A stretch of 64,000 nucleotides of DNA from Pseudomonadota bacterium. Lineage in GTDB: Bacteria > Myxococcota_A > Polyangia > Haliangiales > Haliangiaceae. This document shows positions 42,882 through 51,803 of this stretch, piece by piece (positions within the stretch are counted from its first letter, which is position 1; each line of letters starts with the position of its first letter). The position numbers and the translations under genes were made by a program. The notes beneath the pieces are model-generated. The model searched no databases. It saw only the letters and a program-made list of their open reading frames with translations, and was not told the origin of the DNA. The DNA lies in the NCBI GenBank assembly GCA_023428295.1, contig JAEYYV010000213.1, forward strand, positions 1 to 64,000, in the 5' to 3' direction.

Positions 42882-43576
42882 CGAAAACGTGCCGACACCC
42901 CGACGCCAGCCTCGAGCTGGGTTAGTAGCCAACGTCCGAAAGTGGCGGTCTCTCCGACGTATGCATAGAAGCCGTAGGCGCGATCGAGATCGAGCCACAG
43001 ACCGTTCAGGTTGCGGACGCCGAAATCAGCGCCGCGGTCCTGTCCACCAGCATCCTTGTACCCTGCGAAATCGAAGACGAGCTGCGCCGTGGTGAACAGC
43101 TTCAACGTCTTCGAGTCGCTGAAGAAGAAGCGCAGCCCCGGCGAGAGGTGGAACATGCGCGGACCATCACCGGCGCCGGTGACCGTGGCCGTGAAGTCCT
43201 CCTCGATACCAACCCGGATCTCCGCGATCAGATCGATCTTGCGCGCGATGCCGTAGCCCAGCTCGAGATCGAACGAGAACGGGACACGTCCCGTGCACAC
43301 CGCCGCGTTGCCGCCGTTCATCGAATCCGTCTCGCCGCAGTAGTCGGCGTCGTCGTACGCGATGATGGCACGCATGCCCACCCCCAGCCGCAGCGACACC
43401 TGGAGCTGACCCTTGTGCGAATAGGTGTCGGTGGACAGTGCCGCAGCCCGGCCGGAGGACGGCGGTGGAGCCGACGGTGGCGGCGCCGTGCCGTCGGGCT
43501 CCTTGGCAGGCGCAACCCCCTGCGCCGCGGCCGCACCGACCGACCCCAGGACGAGAGCCACCACGTGGAGCTTCAC
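42878..43576 (-). CDS. Outer-membrane beta-barrel-like protein heading the gene run
   Basis: The product has 232 residues from a GTG start. A Sec signal peptide (VVALVLGSVGAAAAQG) is followed by a Pro/Ser linker and then alternating strands (GQLQVSLRLGVGMRAIIAY, PFSFDLELGYGIARKIDLIAEIRVGI, MFHLSPGLRFFFSDS, FYAYVGETATFGRWLLTQLEAGVGVSARFR). The final aromatic is Phe in RFR, as in outer-membrane barrels. It has the first gene position, with the promoter in the 61-base divergent spacer to DUF4159. Confidence 0.78.
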   Translation of the reverse strand: MKLHVVALVLGSVGAAAAQGVAPAKEPDGTAPPPSAPPPSSGRAAALSTDTYSHKGQLQVSLRLGVGMRAIIAYDDADYCGETDSMNGGNAAVCTGRVPFSFDLELGYGIARKIDLIAEIRVGIEEDFTATVTGAGDGPRMFHLSPGLRFFFSDSKTLKLFTTAQLVFDFAGYKDAGGQDRGADFGVRNLNGLWLDLDRAYGFYAYVGETATFGRWLLTQLEAGVGVSARFR

Positions 43577-43637
43577 GGGACCACGCTAACACGAGGCGGC
43601 GCTGGCCTCCTCGCTCGGCCGGCGCTACCTTCCGCGA

Positions 43638-44459
43638 ATGTCTCATCCCACGCGGCGAGGGTTGTTGGCGGGCGGGATCGCCGCGGCTGCCGCGCTCGCG
43701 CTGCCTCGTCGAGCGGATGCGATCGGGCCTGCGTCGAAGTTTCGGTTCGGCCAGCTCGCGATGGGACCCGGCACGAACCCGCGGCCGAACGCACTGCGCC
43801 GGCTCGCGTGGGAGGTCGAGAAGCGAACGTCGATCGAGCCGCAGCTCCAGCCCGCGATCGTGACCGCCACGGCGGAGACGCTGCACGAGACGCCGTTCCT
43901 CTACTTCGCGGGCGAGCGCGAGATCGAGCTGCCCAACGCCGCGGGCATCGAGTCGCTGCGCCGCTTCCTCACGTTCGGTGGCTTCCTCGTCATCGACTCG
44001 GCAGAGGGCTCCACCGACGGTGCGTTCGACGGCTCGGTTCGCAAGCTGATGGCGGCGGTGCTGCCACCATCGGGGACGCAGAAGGGTCTCGAGATCATCC
44101 CGGCCGATCACGTCGTCTATCGCTCGTTCTACTTGCTCGACAAACCGCTCGGTCGGCTATCGATCGCCCCCGCGATGGAAGGCGTGATCCGCGATGGACG
44201 GCTCGTCGCCGTGTACATCTCCAACGACATGGGCGGCGCGTGGTCGCGCGATGACTTCGGCAACTACGAGTTCCGCTGCGAGCCAGGAGGCGAGCGTCAA
44301 CGCGAGCTGTCGTTCCGCATGGGCGTGAACCTCGTGATGTACTCGCTCTGCCTCGACTACAAAGCCGACCAAGTGCACGTGCCCTTCATCATGAAGCGCC
44401 GGCGCTGGAAGCCCGACGATGGCGCGACACCGGCGCCACCGGCGAAGAAGGGAACGTAG
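43638..44459 (+). CDS. DUF4159-domain protein with twin-arginine-like signal
   Basis: The product has 273 residues. The start HPTRRGLLAGGIAAAAALALPRRA has twin Arg and a hydrophobic core, like a Tat signal. The DUF4159 domain shows FRFGQLAMGPGTNPRPNALRRLAWEVEKRTSI, PFLYFAGEREIELPN and FGGFLVIDSAEG, a flavodoxin/glutaminase-like fold. These proteins usually sit in operons with MoxR ATPases and vWA membrane proteins. The stop TAG shares a base with the GTG of the next gene. Confidence 0.85.
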   Translation: MSHPTRRGLLAGGIAAAAALALPRRADAIGPASKFRFGQLAMGPGTNPRPNALRRLAWEVEKRTSIEPQLQPAIVTATAETLHETPFLYFAGEREIELPNAAGIESLRRFLTFGGFLVIDSAEGSTDGAFDGSVRKLMAAVLPPSGTQKGLEIIPADHVVYRSFYLLDKPLGRLSIAPAMEGVIRDGRLVAVYISNDMGGAWSRDDFGNYEFRCEPGGERQRELSFRMGVNLVMYSLCLDYKADQVHVPFIMKRRRWKPDDGATPAPPAKKGT

Positions 44460-46966
44460 TGAACATCGTCGTGTTCCCGACGACGGTGCGCATCGCGCTG
44501 GGCGTGTGCGCGCTCGTGCTCGCGGTCACCACGGTCGTGGCCGTCAAGCGCGGCAAGGGTGGACTCGGTGGTGCGCTCGCGTCGCTCGCGTTTCTGTGCG
44601 CGGGTGCGCTGATCGCGGAGCTGCTCGTCGGACTCACGGTGCGCATCGCCTCGCGTGGCTCGGACGATTTCAACGAGTATCGCTGGGTGATGCTCGCGCC
44701 GTGGGGGCGTCCGGGCATCGCGCTCGGCGCCGTGGCAGTGCTCGTCATCGTCGCGCTGTCGTGGCGCGCGAGTCGCGGTGCCACGGCATGGCGACGCGCC
44801 ACGATGATCGGCCTGCGCGCGGGCGCTGCCGTCGGTGCGCTCGTCGTGTTCCTCGAGCCAGCCGTCGAGCTGCGGCAGGTCGCGCGCGAGCCCAATCGTA
44901 TCGCGGTGCTGATCGATGACTCGGCGTCGATGTCGCTCGCCGAGAAGCCCGACGGACCGACACGCCTCGCTCGGGCGCGGCAGATGCTCGCCGACTCCGC
45001 GAGCACGCTCGCGACGTGGGAGCAGGCCCACAAGATCGATTTCTACACGTTCAGCGAGACGCTCGATCCCACCACGCTCGGCGCGCTCGCCGAGAAGACG
45101 GCGAAGGGCAAAGCGACGCTGATGCGCAAGGCGCTCGAGTCGGTGCGCAATCGCTACGAGGGCCGCGACCTGGCGGGCATCGTCTTGATCTCCGACGGCG
45201 CAGCGACCGGCGGCTTCGACGAAGACTCTGGCGATGGCGCCGTGCGTGACTTCTTGCGCGGGCTCGAGACGCGCGTCCACACCGTGTGGGCAGCGCGCAA
45301 GGGGCTCAAGGATCTCGCCGTCGCGCGCGTGATGGCCGACGAGTTCGCGTTCGTTCGCACGGTCGTGCGCATCGACGCCGTGATCCGCTCGACGGGACTT
45401 CCCGCGCGTCAGGTGCCGGTGACGCTCTCGACCGACGGCCAACCGCTGCGCCAGAAGATGGTCGATATCCCGGCCGGCGATCACGATGTCACCGTCACGT
45501 TCGAGGTCACGCCTCCGCGCGTGGGTCGCTATGTCTACGAGGTGAGCGTGCCCGTCGCCGAGGGCGAAGCGGTCACCACCAACAACGCGCGCAGCTTCGT
45601 CGTGCGCGTCATTCGCGACAAGACGCGCGTGCTGCAGGTCGCCGGTCAGCCGGGTTGGGACGTGCGCGCGTTGCGCCAGATGCTGAAGGGCAACCCCAAC
45701 GTCGATCTGATCTCGTTCTTCATCCTGCGTACGCAAGACGACATCTCGCTCGTGCCGAATGACGAGATGTCGCTGATCCCGTTCCCCACGCGCGAGCTGT
45801 TCGAGCAGCAGCTGCCCTCGTTCGATCTGATCATCCTGCAAGACTTCGAGTACCTGCCGTATGGCATCGGCGACTACCTCGAGAACATTCGCAGCTACGT
45901 CGAGGGAGGCGGCGGGCTCGCGATGCTCGGCGGGACCGCGTCGTTCTCGTCGGGCGGCTACTACGGAACGCCGGTCGCCGCCGCGCTTCCCGTCGAGCTG
46001 TACGGTCCGTTCGATTCGGGACCGATCCTCGACAACAGCCGCTTCCAACCGCAGCTCACCGAGGCCGGCCAGGTGCACCCCGTGACCTCGCTGCGCTACT
46101 CCTCCGAGGAGAACCTCGCGGCGTGGAAGTCGTTGCCGCCACTCGATGGTGTGAACATCGTCGCGGGGGCCAAGCCCGATGCGACCGTGCTCGCGTATCA
46201 CCCGCGGCTGAAGATCAAGAAGACGGGCAAGCCGATGCCGGTGATCGTCGCGGGCGAGTACGGCAAGGGCCGCTCGTTGGCCGTCACCACCGACACGCTG
46301 TGGAAGTGGGGCTTTGTCGCGGCGGCGCGTGCCGGCGATCAGGGCCGCCAGTACACGAAGTTCTGGGATCAATCGATGCGCTGGCTGATCCAGGATCCCG
46401 ATCTGCGCAACCTGCACGTCGACAGTGACGCCGTCGACTACACGCCGGGACAGCCGGTTCGCGTCTCGGTGCGCCTCATGGGTCGCGACTACCAGCCGAT
46501 GCCGGGCGGCGTCGTCCACATCGTCGTCAAGCGCGGCGCGGATCCGGCGCGCGCGATTCAAGACATCACCACCACCGTCACCGTCGGAGAGGACGGCACC
46601 GCCGTGCTCGAGCTCACGAACCAGATCACGCTCGAGCCGGGCGTCTATCGCATTCAAGGCGAGGCGAGCGTGGGCGGACGCAAGGTGGATGCGAGCGACA
46701 TCTTCCTCGTGCGCGAGGGTGGCACCGAGCTCGACCGCCCCGTCGGCGACCCGGTCACGCTCGAGTCGATCTCCAAAGCGACGGGTGCGGTGGCCCTCGG
46801 TGCCATCGATTCACTGCCGGCGAATCTCGCATTCGATCCTCCGCGCATCGTTCGTGTCGATCGACGCACGGATGTCGAGCTGTGGAGCCGGCCCGGTCTT
46901 CTCTTCCTGGTCATCGGCCTCCTCGGTCTGGAGTGGCTGTTGCGCCAGCGAAGCGGCTATTTGTAG
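44459..46966 (+). CDS. Membrane protein with von Willebrand A-like and glutamine amidotransferase-like domains
   Basis: The 835-residue product has three N-terminal membrane helices (ALGVCALVLAVTTVVAV, LASLAFLCAGALIAELLVG, IALGAVAVLVIVALSW), a vWA domain with VLIDDSASMSLAEK (MIDAS DxSxS) and IVLISDGAATGG, and a later DJ-1/PfpI-like region (YVEGGGGLAMLGGTASFSSGGYYGTP). It ends in a membrane helix (GLLFLVIGLLGLEWLLRQRSG). It resembles BatA/BatB-type proteins used with MoxR chaperones. TAGTG overlap with DUF4159. Confidence 0.85.
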   Translation: MNIVVFPTTVRIALGVCALVLAVTTVVAVKRGKGGLGGALASLAFLCAGALIAELLVGLTVRIASRGSDDFNEYRWVMLAPWGRPGIALGAVAVLVIVALSWRASRGATAWRRATMIGLRAGAAVGALVVFLEPAVELRQVAREPNRIAVLIDDSASMSLAEKPDGPTRLARARQMLADSASTLATWEQAHKIDFYTFSETLDPTTLGALAEKTAKGKATLMRKALESVRNRYEGRDLAGIVLISDGAATGGFDEDSGDGAVRDFLRGLETRVHTVWAARKGLKDLAVARVMADEFAFVRTVVRIDAVIRSTGLPARQVPVTLSTDGQPLRQKMVDIPAGDHDVTVTFEVTPPRVGRYVYEVSVPVAEGEAVTTNNARSFVVRVIRDKTRVLQVAGQPGWDVRALRQMLKGNPNVDLISFFILRTQDDISLVPNDEMSLIPFPTRELFEQQLPSFDLIILQDFEYLPYGIGDYLENIRSYVEGGGGLAMLGGTASFSSGGYYGTPVAAALPVELYGPFDSGPILDNSRFQPQLTEAGQVHPVTSLRYSSEENLAAWKSLPPLDGVNIVAGAKPDATVLAYHPRLKIKKTGKPMPVIVAGEYGKGRSLAVTTDTLWKWGFVAAARAGDQGRQYTKFWDQSMRWLIQDPDLRNLHVDSDAVDYTPGQPVRVSVRLMGRDYQPMPGGVVHIVVKRGADPARAIQDITTTVTVGEDGTAVLELTNQITLEPGVYRIQGEASVGGRKVDASDIFLVREGGTELDRPVGDPVTLESISKATGAVALGAIDSLPANLAFDPPRIVRVDRRTDVELWSRPGLLFLVIGLLGLEWLLRQRSGYL

Positions 46967-46981
46967 TAAGGAAGCGTTGAT

Positions 46982-48178
46982 ATGTCCCTCTCTCTCGACA
47001 GCCTTGTCACCGACCTGATCTTCCAAGGCAACGCGGCCATCGATCAGAAGACTTTGATCGACGGTCTCGGCGGTCAGGAAGCGCTGGAGACGAAGCAACT
47101 GCTCGACGTGGATCGCCTCGATCCGCGCGCCGAGATGGAGCTCTCGCCGTCGATGCCGTTCCGCCGCCGAGGCGAGCGGCGCCTGATGATCATCGACGAC
47201 ACCACGATCACGCCCCGGCCTGACCCGCAGGCGGATCCGCTCGTCAAAGGCGATCTGCGCGCCGCCAAGGAAGCGCTGATCAACACGGTCGCCGCCCTTC
47301 CGGTGCGTCTCGGACGGTTGTTCGCGCTCGGCTCGTGGGGTGACGCGGTCCTGGTCGCGCGCAGCGCGCGCGATCTGCGTGGCATCGCGATGCTGCCGTA
47401 CGTCCTCGACCCGCAGATCGATCTCGACGGCAAGCGCCGCGCGACTCCGCTCTCGCAGAAGGAGTTCGAGGCCAAGCTGATGTCGTTCGAGAAGCGCCTC
47501 GACGAGCTCACCGACGAGCAGATCATCGAGAACCTCTCGGGTGTCACCGTCGAGCGCCGCGGCGATCTCATCATCGTGGACGTCCTCGAGGAGGACGGCT
47601 CGTGGGATCAGCGCAAGTCGATCCTCCTCGAGACGCAGCTCGCCGCGATCGATCAGTTCTCGCTCCTCCCCGGCGCACCGTCGTCGGGCAAGAAGGGCGC
47701 GCCCGCTCCCAACGGGACGCCCGCGGCCAAAGCCGCGCCAGCACCCGCGCCGACGCCCCCGCCGAAGAAGGAAGAGCCCAAGGGCCCACCGATCGCCGCT
47801 CAGGAGATCGATGGCTCGGTCGTCCTCGTGTTCCCCGCCGAGCGCTTCGATCTCGATGTCGCCGCCGCGCTCGGCAAGCGCGACTGGGATCAAATCGTCC
47901 GCCGCTCGGACAATCTCTCCGGTCAGATCCGCGACAAGATCCAGCGCGACGGCGCCACCTGGATCGCGCCCATCGAGTTCCTCTCGGAGGTCTTTGTCGA
48001 CGGCAAGCCGCTGACCAAGCAAGACTTCGACCGCGACGCGAAGAGCGCCGACGGCGTGAAGTCTCTCGACGTTCACTTCCCGCGCTTTGGCGACGTCACG
48101 CTCCTCGAGATCGCCGGAAAGGGTCGCTTCGTCACCAGCCACCGCGACGCCGATCGCGCCGCGTCGTTGGTGCGCTAG
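46982..48178 (+). CDS. Unknown cytosolic protein of the DUF4159/vWA operon
   Basis: The product has 398 residues and a good AAGGAAG ribosome site. There is no signal or membrane helix. It has a central Pro/Ala/Lys-rich linker (NGTPAAKAAPAPAPTPPPKKEEPKG, residues about 240-270) between two folded parts. The first contains VRLGRLFALGSWGDAVLVARSARD, and the second contains AAALGKRDWDQIVRRSDNLSGQIRDK. Neither part is recognised. Translationally it meets the next gene with TAGTG. Confidence 0.7.
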   Translation: MSLSLDSLVTDLIFQGNAAIDQKTLIDGLGGQEALETKQLLDVDRLDPRAEMELSPSMPFRRRGERRLMIIDDTTITPRPDPQADPLVKGDLRAAKEALINTVAALPVRLGRLFALGSWGDAVLVARSARDLRGIAMLPYVLDPQIDLDGKRRATPLSQKEFEAKLMSFEKRLDELTDEQIIENLSGVTVERRGDLIIVDVLEEDGSWDQRKSILLETQLAAIDQFSLLPGAPSSGKKGAPAPNGTPAAKAAPAPAPTPPPKKEEPKGPPIAAQEIDGSVVLVFPAERFDLDVAAALGKRDWDQIVRRSDNLSGQIRDKIQRDGATWIAPIEFLSEVFVDGKPLTKQDFDRDAKSADGVKSLDVHFPRFGDVTLLEIAGKGRFVTSHRDADRAASLVR

Positions 48179-49341
48179 TGCGTTCGCTCGTCGCGCTCGC
48201 GCTGGTGGCATTGCTCGCCGCACCTGCGATCGCCGACGACGATTTCGGCGGCGCGTACGTCATCTTCGCGCGCGGCGACTCGCTCCTGCGCACGGATCCC
48301 AAGGGCAAGAGCGAGACGCAGGTCGCGAAGCTCCCCACCACCGCGCCGGTCCGCGCGCTGCGCACGGACCGAGCCGGCAAGATCCTCCTCGCCAACATCG
48401 GCGGCAAGTGGGCGTGGATGCCGCTCGACGGCAAAGCCACCACGTTCACCGAGTTGCCGTGTGCCGACGGTCCCGCGCACCTCGCCACCGACGGCTCGTG
48501 CGTCCTCTGCCGCGGCGCCACCTCCACCACGTCGCTCATCATCAACTTCGCGACGAACAAGTCGATCACGATCCCCATCCCCGCGACCGGCGCTCGCATC
48601 GTCGGCGACACCACCAACCGGCGACTCGTCTGGGCCGACTCGGCAGGCGTGTGGTCCTCGCCGCCCAACGATCCGCGAAAGAAGACGCTCGTGGCGCCCG
48701 AAGCGCCGCTTCGTGGCTTCTTGCCCAACCCCGCCGGCACACGCGCCGTGGGTGTCTATAGCGACGTGATTCACGACAGCCTGAAGACCACGAAGCCCGC
48801 CGAGCTGCTCATGACCTTCGCGCTCGATGGCCAAGGTGCGCGCCGCAAGACGATCAAAGCGGGCGTCGTGGCGGACTGGTCGTACGACAACGCGTGGCTG
48901 TTGCTGCAAGACCGCACCAACGCGTGCGTCGTCAGTGCGAGCGGCGGTCAGTACAAGTGCTGGAAGGGCTACACGACCGCCTCGATCTCCACCGACGGCA
49001 AGTACGCCCTGATCCTCGGCTCGCGGGACAAAGCCGCCGCGCCGACGAAGGACAAGAAGTCGAGCACGAAGGACAAGAAGTCGAGCCAGAAGGACAAGAA
49101 GCCGACCCAGAAGGACAAGAAGTCGAGCCAGAAGAAGGATCCGGACGCCGAGCCGTCGAACGAGTCCGAGAATCGCGGCGACAACGAGGACGAGCTGTCC
49201 GACGACGTCGAGGTGCCGCTACCGACGGGCAACCTCTCGCTCTATCGCGCCACGCTCGACGGCGCGTACACCACCGCGCCCGCGAAGATCATCAGCGTCC
49301 TCGACGGCGCTGCCGTGTGGATCCCCGGCCCCACGCCATAG
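48178..49341 (+). CDS. Exported protein with propeller-like repeats and a lysine-rich linker
   Basis: The product has 387 residues. The GTG start gives a signal peptide (LVALALVALLAAPAIA). The mature part has repeated strands (GGKWAWMPLDGK, GAKIVGDTTNRRLVWADSAGVWSSPP type), consistent with a beta-propeller. Residues about 290-317 hold four KDKK-type 7-residue repeats, followed by a highly acidic stretch. It is the last gene of the operon and ends at the 81-bp hairpin. The family is unknown. Confidence 0.7.
   Translation: MRSLVALALVALLAAPAIADDDFGGAYVIFARGDSLLRTDPKGKSETQVAKLPTTAPVRALRTDRAGKILLANIGGKWAWMPLDGKATTFTELPCADGPAHLATDGSCVLCRGATSTTSLIINFATNKSITIPIPATGARIVGDTTNRRLVWADSAGVWSSPPNDPRKKTLVAPEAPLRGFLPNPAGTRAVGVYSDVIHDSLKTTKPAELLMTFALDGQGARRKTIKAGVVADWSYDNAWLLLQDRTNACVVSASGGQYKCWKGYTTASISTDGKYALILGSRDKAAAPTKDKKSSTKDKKSSQKDKKPTQKDKKSSQKKDPDAEPSNESENRGDNEDELSDDVEVPLPTGNLSLYRATLDGAYTTAPAKIISVLDGAAVWIPGPTP
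49045..49128. repeat. Four 21-bp tandem repeats encoding a lysine-rich linker
   Basis: Four in-frame units encode (T/Q)KDKK(S/P)(S/T). They are almost identical, so the number of copies could vary between strains. Confidence 0.85.
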
Positions 49342-49372
49342 CCGAACGCTTGTCCGGTTACGGCGGACAGCG

Positions 49373-49453
49373 AAAGTGGTGGATTCGACCAATTTTCGCG
49401 ACGGTTGGGGTCCGACCCCAAAACGTCGGCGATTTGGTCAAATCCACCACTTT
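49373..49453. terminator. 81-bp imperfect inverted repeat between converging genes
   Basis: Arms 49373-49412 and 49414-49453 pair around one base at 49413. The outer 13 bases (AAAGTGGTGGATT) and the innermost GGGGTC/GACCCC match exactly. It sits between the ends of two converging genes and could stop transcription from both sides. No clear U-tract follows, so it may instead be a repeat element. Flanking sequences also carry TGTCCxxxGGACA-like short repeats. Confidence 0.6.
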
Positions 49454-49489
49454 TGTCCAACGAGTTGGACGGTGTCCGATATGCGGACA

Positions 49490-50089
49490 TCAGGGCACGT
49501 AGATCGAGTCTCCGGGCAGGACATAGATGTTCATGTCGGAGCGGCGGCCCGAGGCGAGCGCGTCGTAGTCGAGCGGGATGCGCCGCGTCTCGCGCGTCTT
49601 CGCGTCGGGACGCATGAGTACGATCTGGCTGCGCTTCGCGAAGCGCGTCGGGCCGCCGGCGAGGGCGAGTGCATCGGCCACGGTGATGTACGAGTCGTTC
49701 GTGTACACGCTCGGGCGCATGACCTCGCCTTGCACGGTGAAGCGATAGCTCTTCCACTGCTTGAGCGCGACGGTGACGGCGGTGCCTTCCATCTTCACGT
49801 AGTTCGCGAGCTGCTGCTTGATCTTCTCTTTGAGCGACGGCGTTGTCTCGCCGGCGGCCTTGATGTCACCGACGAGCGGCATCGTGATCGTGCCGTCGGG
49901 GCGGATCGCTGCCTCGGTGTTGAGCGCTTGGTTCGCTTCGCCCCACACGTTGATCGCGACGATGTCGCCGACGCCGAGTACCACGTCGGTCTTCCGCGGG
50001 TCCGGCTCCGTGTTGTACGGGTAGTCCGGGAGTGAGCTGATACAGCCAGCGAGGAGGCAAACGAGACCAAGGAAAAGGCGAACGCGCAT
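49490..50089 (-). CDS. Wza-like polysaccharide export lipoprotein
   Basis: The 199-residue lipoprotein has a lipobox (VCLLAGC, about Cys16), the polysaccharide export domain (LGVGDIVAINVWGEANQALNTEAAIRPDGTITMPLVGDIKAAG) and one SLBB-like domain (VTVQGEVMRPSVYTNDSYITVADALALAGG). In such systems the protein forms the outer-membrane channel for capsule or exopolysaccharide. No other export genes are adjacent. Confidence 0.92.
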   Translation of the reverse strand: MRVRLFLGLVCLLAGCISSLPDYPYNTEPDPRKTDVVLGVGDIVAINVWGEANQALNTEAAIRPDGTITMPLVGDIKAAGETTPSLKEKIKQQLANYVKMEGTAVTVALKQWKSYRFTVQGEVMRPSVYTNDSYITVADALALAGGPTRFAKRSQIVLMRPDAKTRETRRIPLDYDALASGRRSDMNIYVLPGDSIYVP

Positions 50090-50149
50090 CGGTGGTGCTG
50101 CGTTGCGATTTTCGCGCCGCGCGAACTAGGCGAGATTCTCGCGCCCGAT

Positions 50150-50182
50150 CGGGGATTCGGCGGGGATTCGGCGGGGAGTCGG
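50150..50182. repeat. Three 11-bp tandem repeats (CGGGGATTCGG)
   Basis: CGGGGATTCGG appears at 50150 and 50161, with a one-base variant at 50172. They lie in the 119-base spacer between the pilX-like stop and the wza-like start. A short GCGAG-ATT-CTCGC hairpin precedes them (50130-50142). Confidence 0.75.
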
Positions 50183-50208
50183 GGCGTGCGCTAATGACGC
50201 AGCGAGCG

Positions 50209-50760
50209 TTACTGCCCGCCGCCGGAGCAGCCGCCGAGCTGCCACGGATAGCACTCCACGCCACCTTCGAAGAGGATCAGCTCCTCGACCTGCTTGGGCG
50301 TGTCCGGATACTTGATGCACTTCGAGACCAGGAACACCTGGAGATCGGTGTCGACCGCGGGATCGTTGGTGGTGAACTCGTCGTAGTTGTCGCGCAGCCA
50401 GACGGTGAAGTCCGCTTGACCGTCGCCGTCGAGATCGTGCGCGTTGGGGAACGTCTTCGCATCGATGCCGTCGGACATCCACGCGGGCTCCGTGCAGACC
50501 TCGGTCGTGCACAACGCGGCTTTCCAATCCATGTAGTGCTCGGCGACGACTTGGCGTGCGGCGGCGAGTCCGGCCTCGGCGCAATACAGAGCGCTCATGC
50601 CGGTGCGCGTGAGATCCGCGGAGCGATTGGACGCCATCTGCACGGACAAGAGGACGCCAGCGCCTGCGAGGAGAGCGCCGATGATGATGAGCGTGACGAG
50701 CATCGCGCTACCGCGCCGAGCCTGCCGAGTCCCTCGTCGACGACGTCGTACCATCCTCAT
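50209..50760 (-). CDS. pilX: PilX-like minor pilin
   Basis: The 183-residue product starts with a long basic leader (RMVRRRRRGTRQARRGSAMLVTLIIIGALLAGAGVLLSVQ), then a hydrophobic helix as in PilX, which lacks the Phe-Thr-Leu-Ile-Glu of major pilins. The globular part has cysteines (CTTEVC, CSGGG) and a DLDGDGQADF motif that resembles a calcium loop. ATG 50760 overlaps the pilW-like stop. It is the last gene of the pilin run. Confidence 0.8.
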   Translation of the reverse strand: MRMVRRRRRGTRQARRGSAMLVTLIIIGALLAGAGVLLSVQMASNRSADLTRTGMSALYCAEAGLAAARQVVAEHYMDWKAALCTTEVCTEPAWMSDGIDAKTFPNAHDLDGDGQADFTVWLRDNYDEFTTNDPAVDTDLQVFLVSKCIKYPDTPKQVEELILFEGGVECYPWQLGGCSGGGQ

Positions 50761-51803
50761 TTGGACCCCGACATGTTGCGGACTTCGATCACCGACGTGA
50801 GCACGCGGCGGCGATAGTTGTCCGTGGTTCCTCCATCGTGATCTTCGAGCGGCGGGCGAAAGAAGGAAGCGGTGCCCGTGACGCGGGTCAGTGCGCGCGC
50901 GACGAGCGAGAGACGCACCGCGCGTAGCTTCACCGGCACGGGGGCGGCCAGATCGCTCACCGGGTTGGTCAGCGTCGGAAGCGCCTCGTTGGGGAGGTTG
51001 CCCCACCACTCGTCGCCATCCGTCGTCGTGTTCTCGACGCCGAGGCCATCACTCGCACTATCGATGCCGAGGACAACCTGTAGATCCTCGATGCCTTCGG
51101 CGAGCGGCTCTTCGTCATTGGTCACGGCGGGGTTGGGATCCGGATCCATGAACAGCGTCGGGACGCCATCGAGGTCTTGGATGAAGAAGCGCGCACGCAA
51201 CGCGCGAATAACGAGCGCGCCTTGGCCGATGACATTCGCGTCGATCGGGTTACAGCCACCTGCGGTCGCGTCGTACGTGAGCGTGTTGCCGACGACGTTG
51301 ACCTTGAGGAGCACGGCCGTCGAGAAGTCCGTGACGACCACGAAGTCGCCGTTCTGGAACTGAGAGACATCCTCGACCGTGATCGCACCGGCGGCGCCCG
51401 CGTTGGGATCGTAGGAGGACAGCGCGGTCGTCACGACGGAGCCATACGCGAAGGTGATGGTCAGCGAGTCGGAGCCGGTCGCGTTGCCCATCGTCGCGTT
51501 GAACGCGAGAGGGACGCCCGGGTCGTTACACGTGGCGTCGTCCATCGGCCAGATGATGCCGGTCGGGATGCCCGGGCTCGAGCCGCGGATCGCATCGCTC
51601 AAGAACTCCATGGCCGCACGAGCGGCGCCCTCGGTGCCTACACCCGCGCGCTGCTCGCGGAAGCCGTTCGCCATGGACACTGCCACGGCGAGTACGCCCG
51701 CGATCGCGAACGAGAACATCACGAGCGACACCATCAGCTCGACCAGCGTGAAGCCTGCGCGACGACGCCGCGCACGCGCACGCGAGATGCGGCGCTTACT
51801 CAC
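50757..51803 (-). CDS. pilW: PilW-like minor pilin
   Basis: The 348-residue product has a type IV prepilin leader (RRRRAGFTLVELMVSLVMFSFAIAGVLAVAV, cleavage after Gly). The GTG start at 51803 overlaps the pilV-like stop (GTGA). The large C-terminal domain has many acidic loops (DQTGG-like, ENTTTDGDEWWG). It should sit in the priming complex of the pilus tip. Confidence 0.85.
   Translation of the reverse strand: MSKRRISRARARRRRAGFTLVELMVSLVMFSFAIAGVLAVAVSMANGFREQRAGVGTEGAARAAMEFLSDAIRGSSPGIPTGIIWPMDDATCNDPGVPLAFNATMGNATGSDSLTITFAYGSVVTTALSSYDPNAGAAGAITVEDVSQFQNGDFVVVTDFSTAVLLKVNVVGNTLTYDATAGGCNPIDANVIGQGALVIRALRARFFIQDLDGVPTLFMDPDPNPAVTNDEEPLAEGIEDLQVVLGIDSASDGLGVENTTTDGDEWWGNLPNEALPTLTNPVSDLAAPVPVKLRAVRLSLVARALTRVTGTASFFRPPLEDHDGGTTDNYRRRVLTSVIEVRNMSGSK

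Noticed and set aside
49342..49489. Insertion-sequence remnant around the 81-bp palindrome
   Set aside because: No transposase fragment or target-site duplication could be seen.
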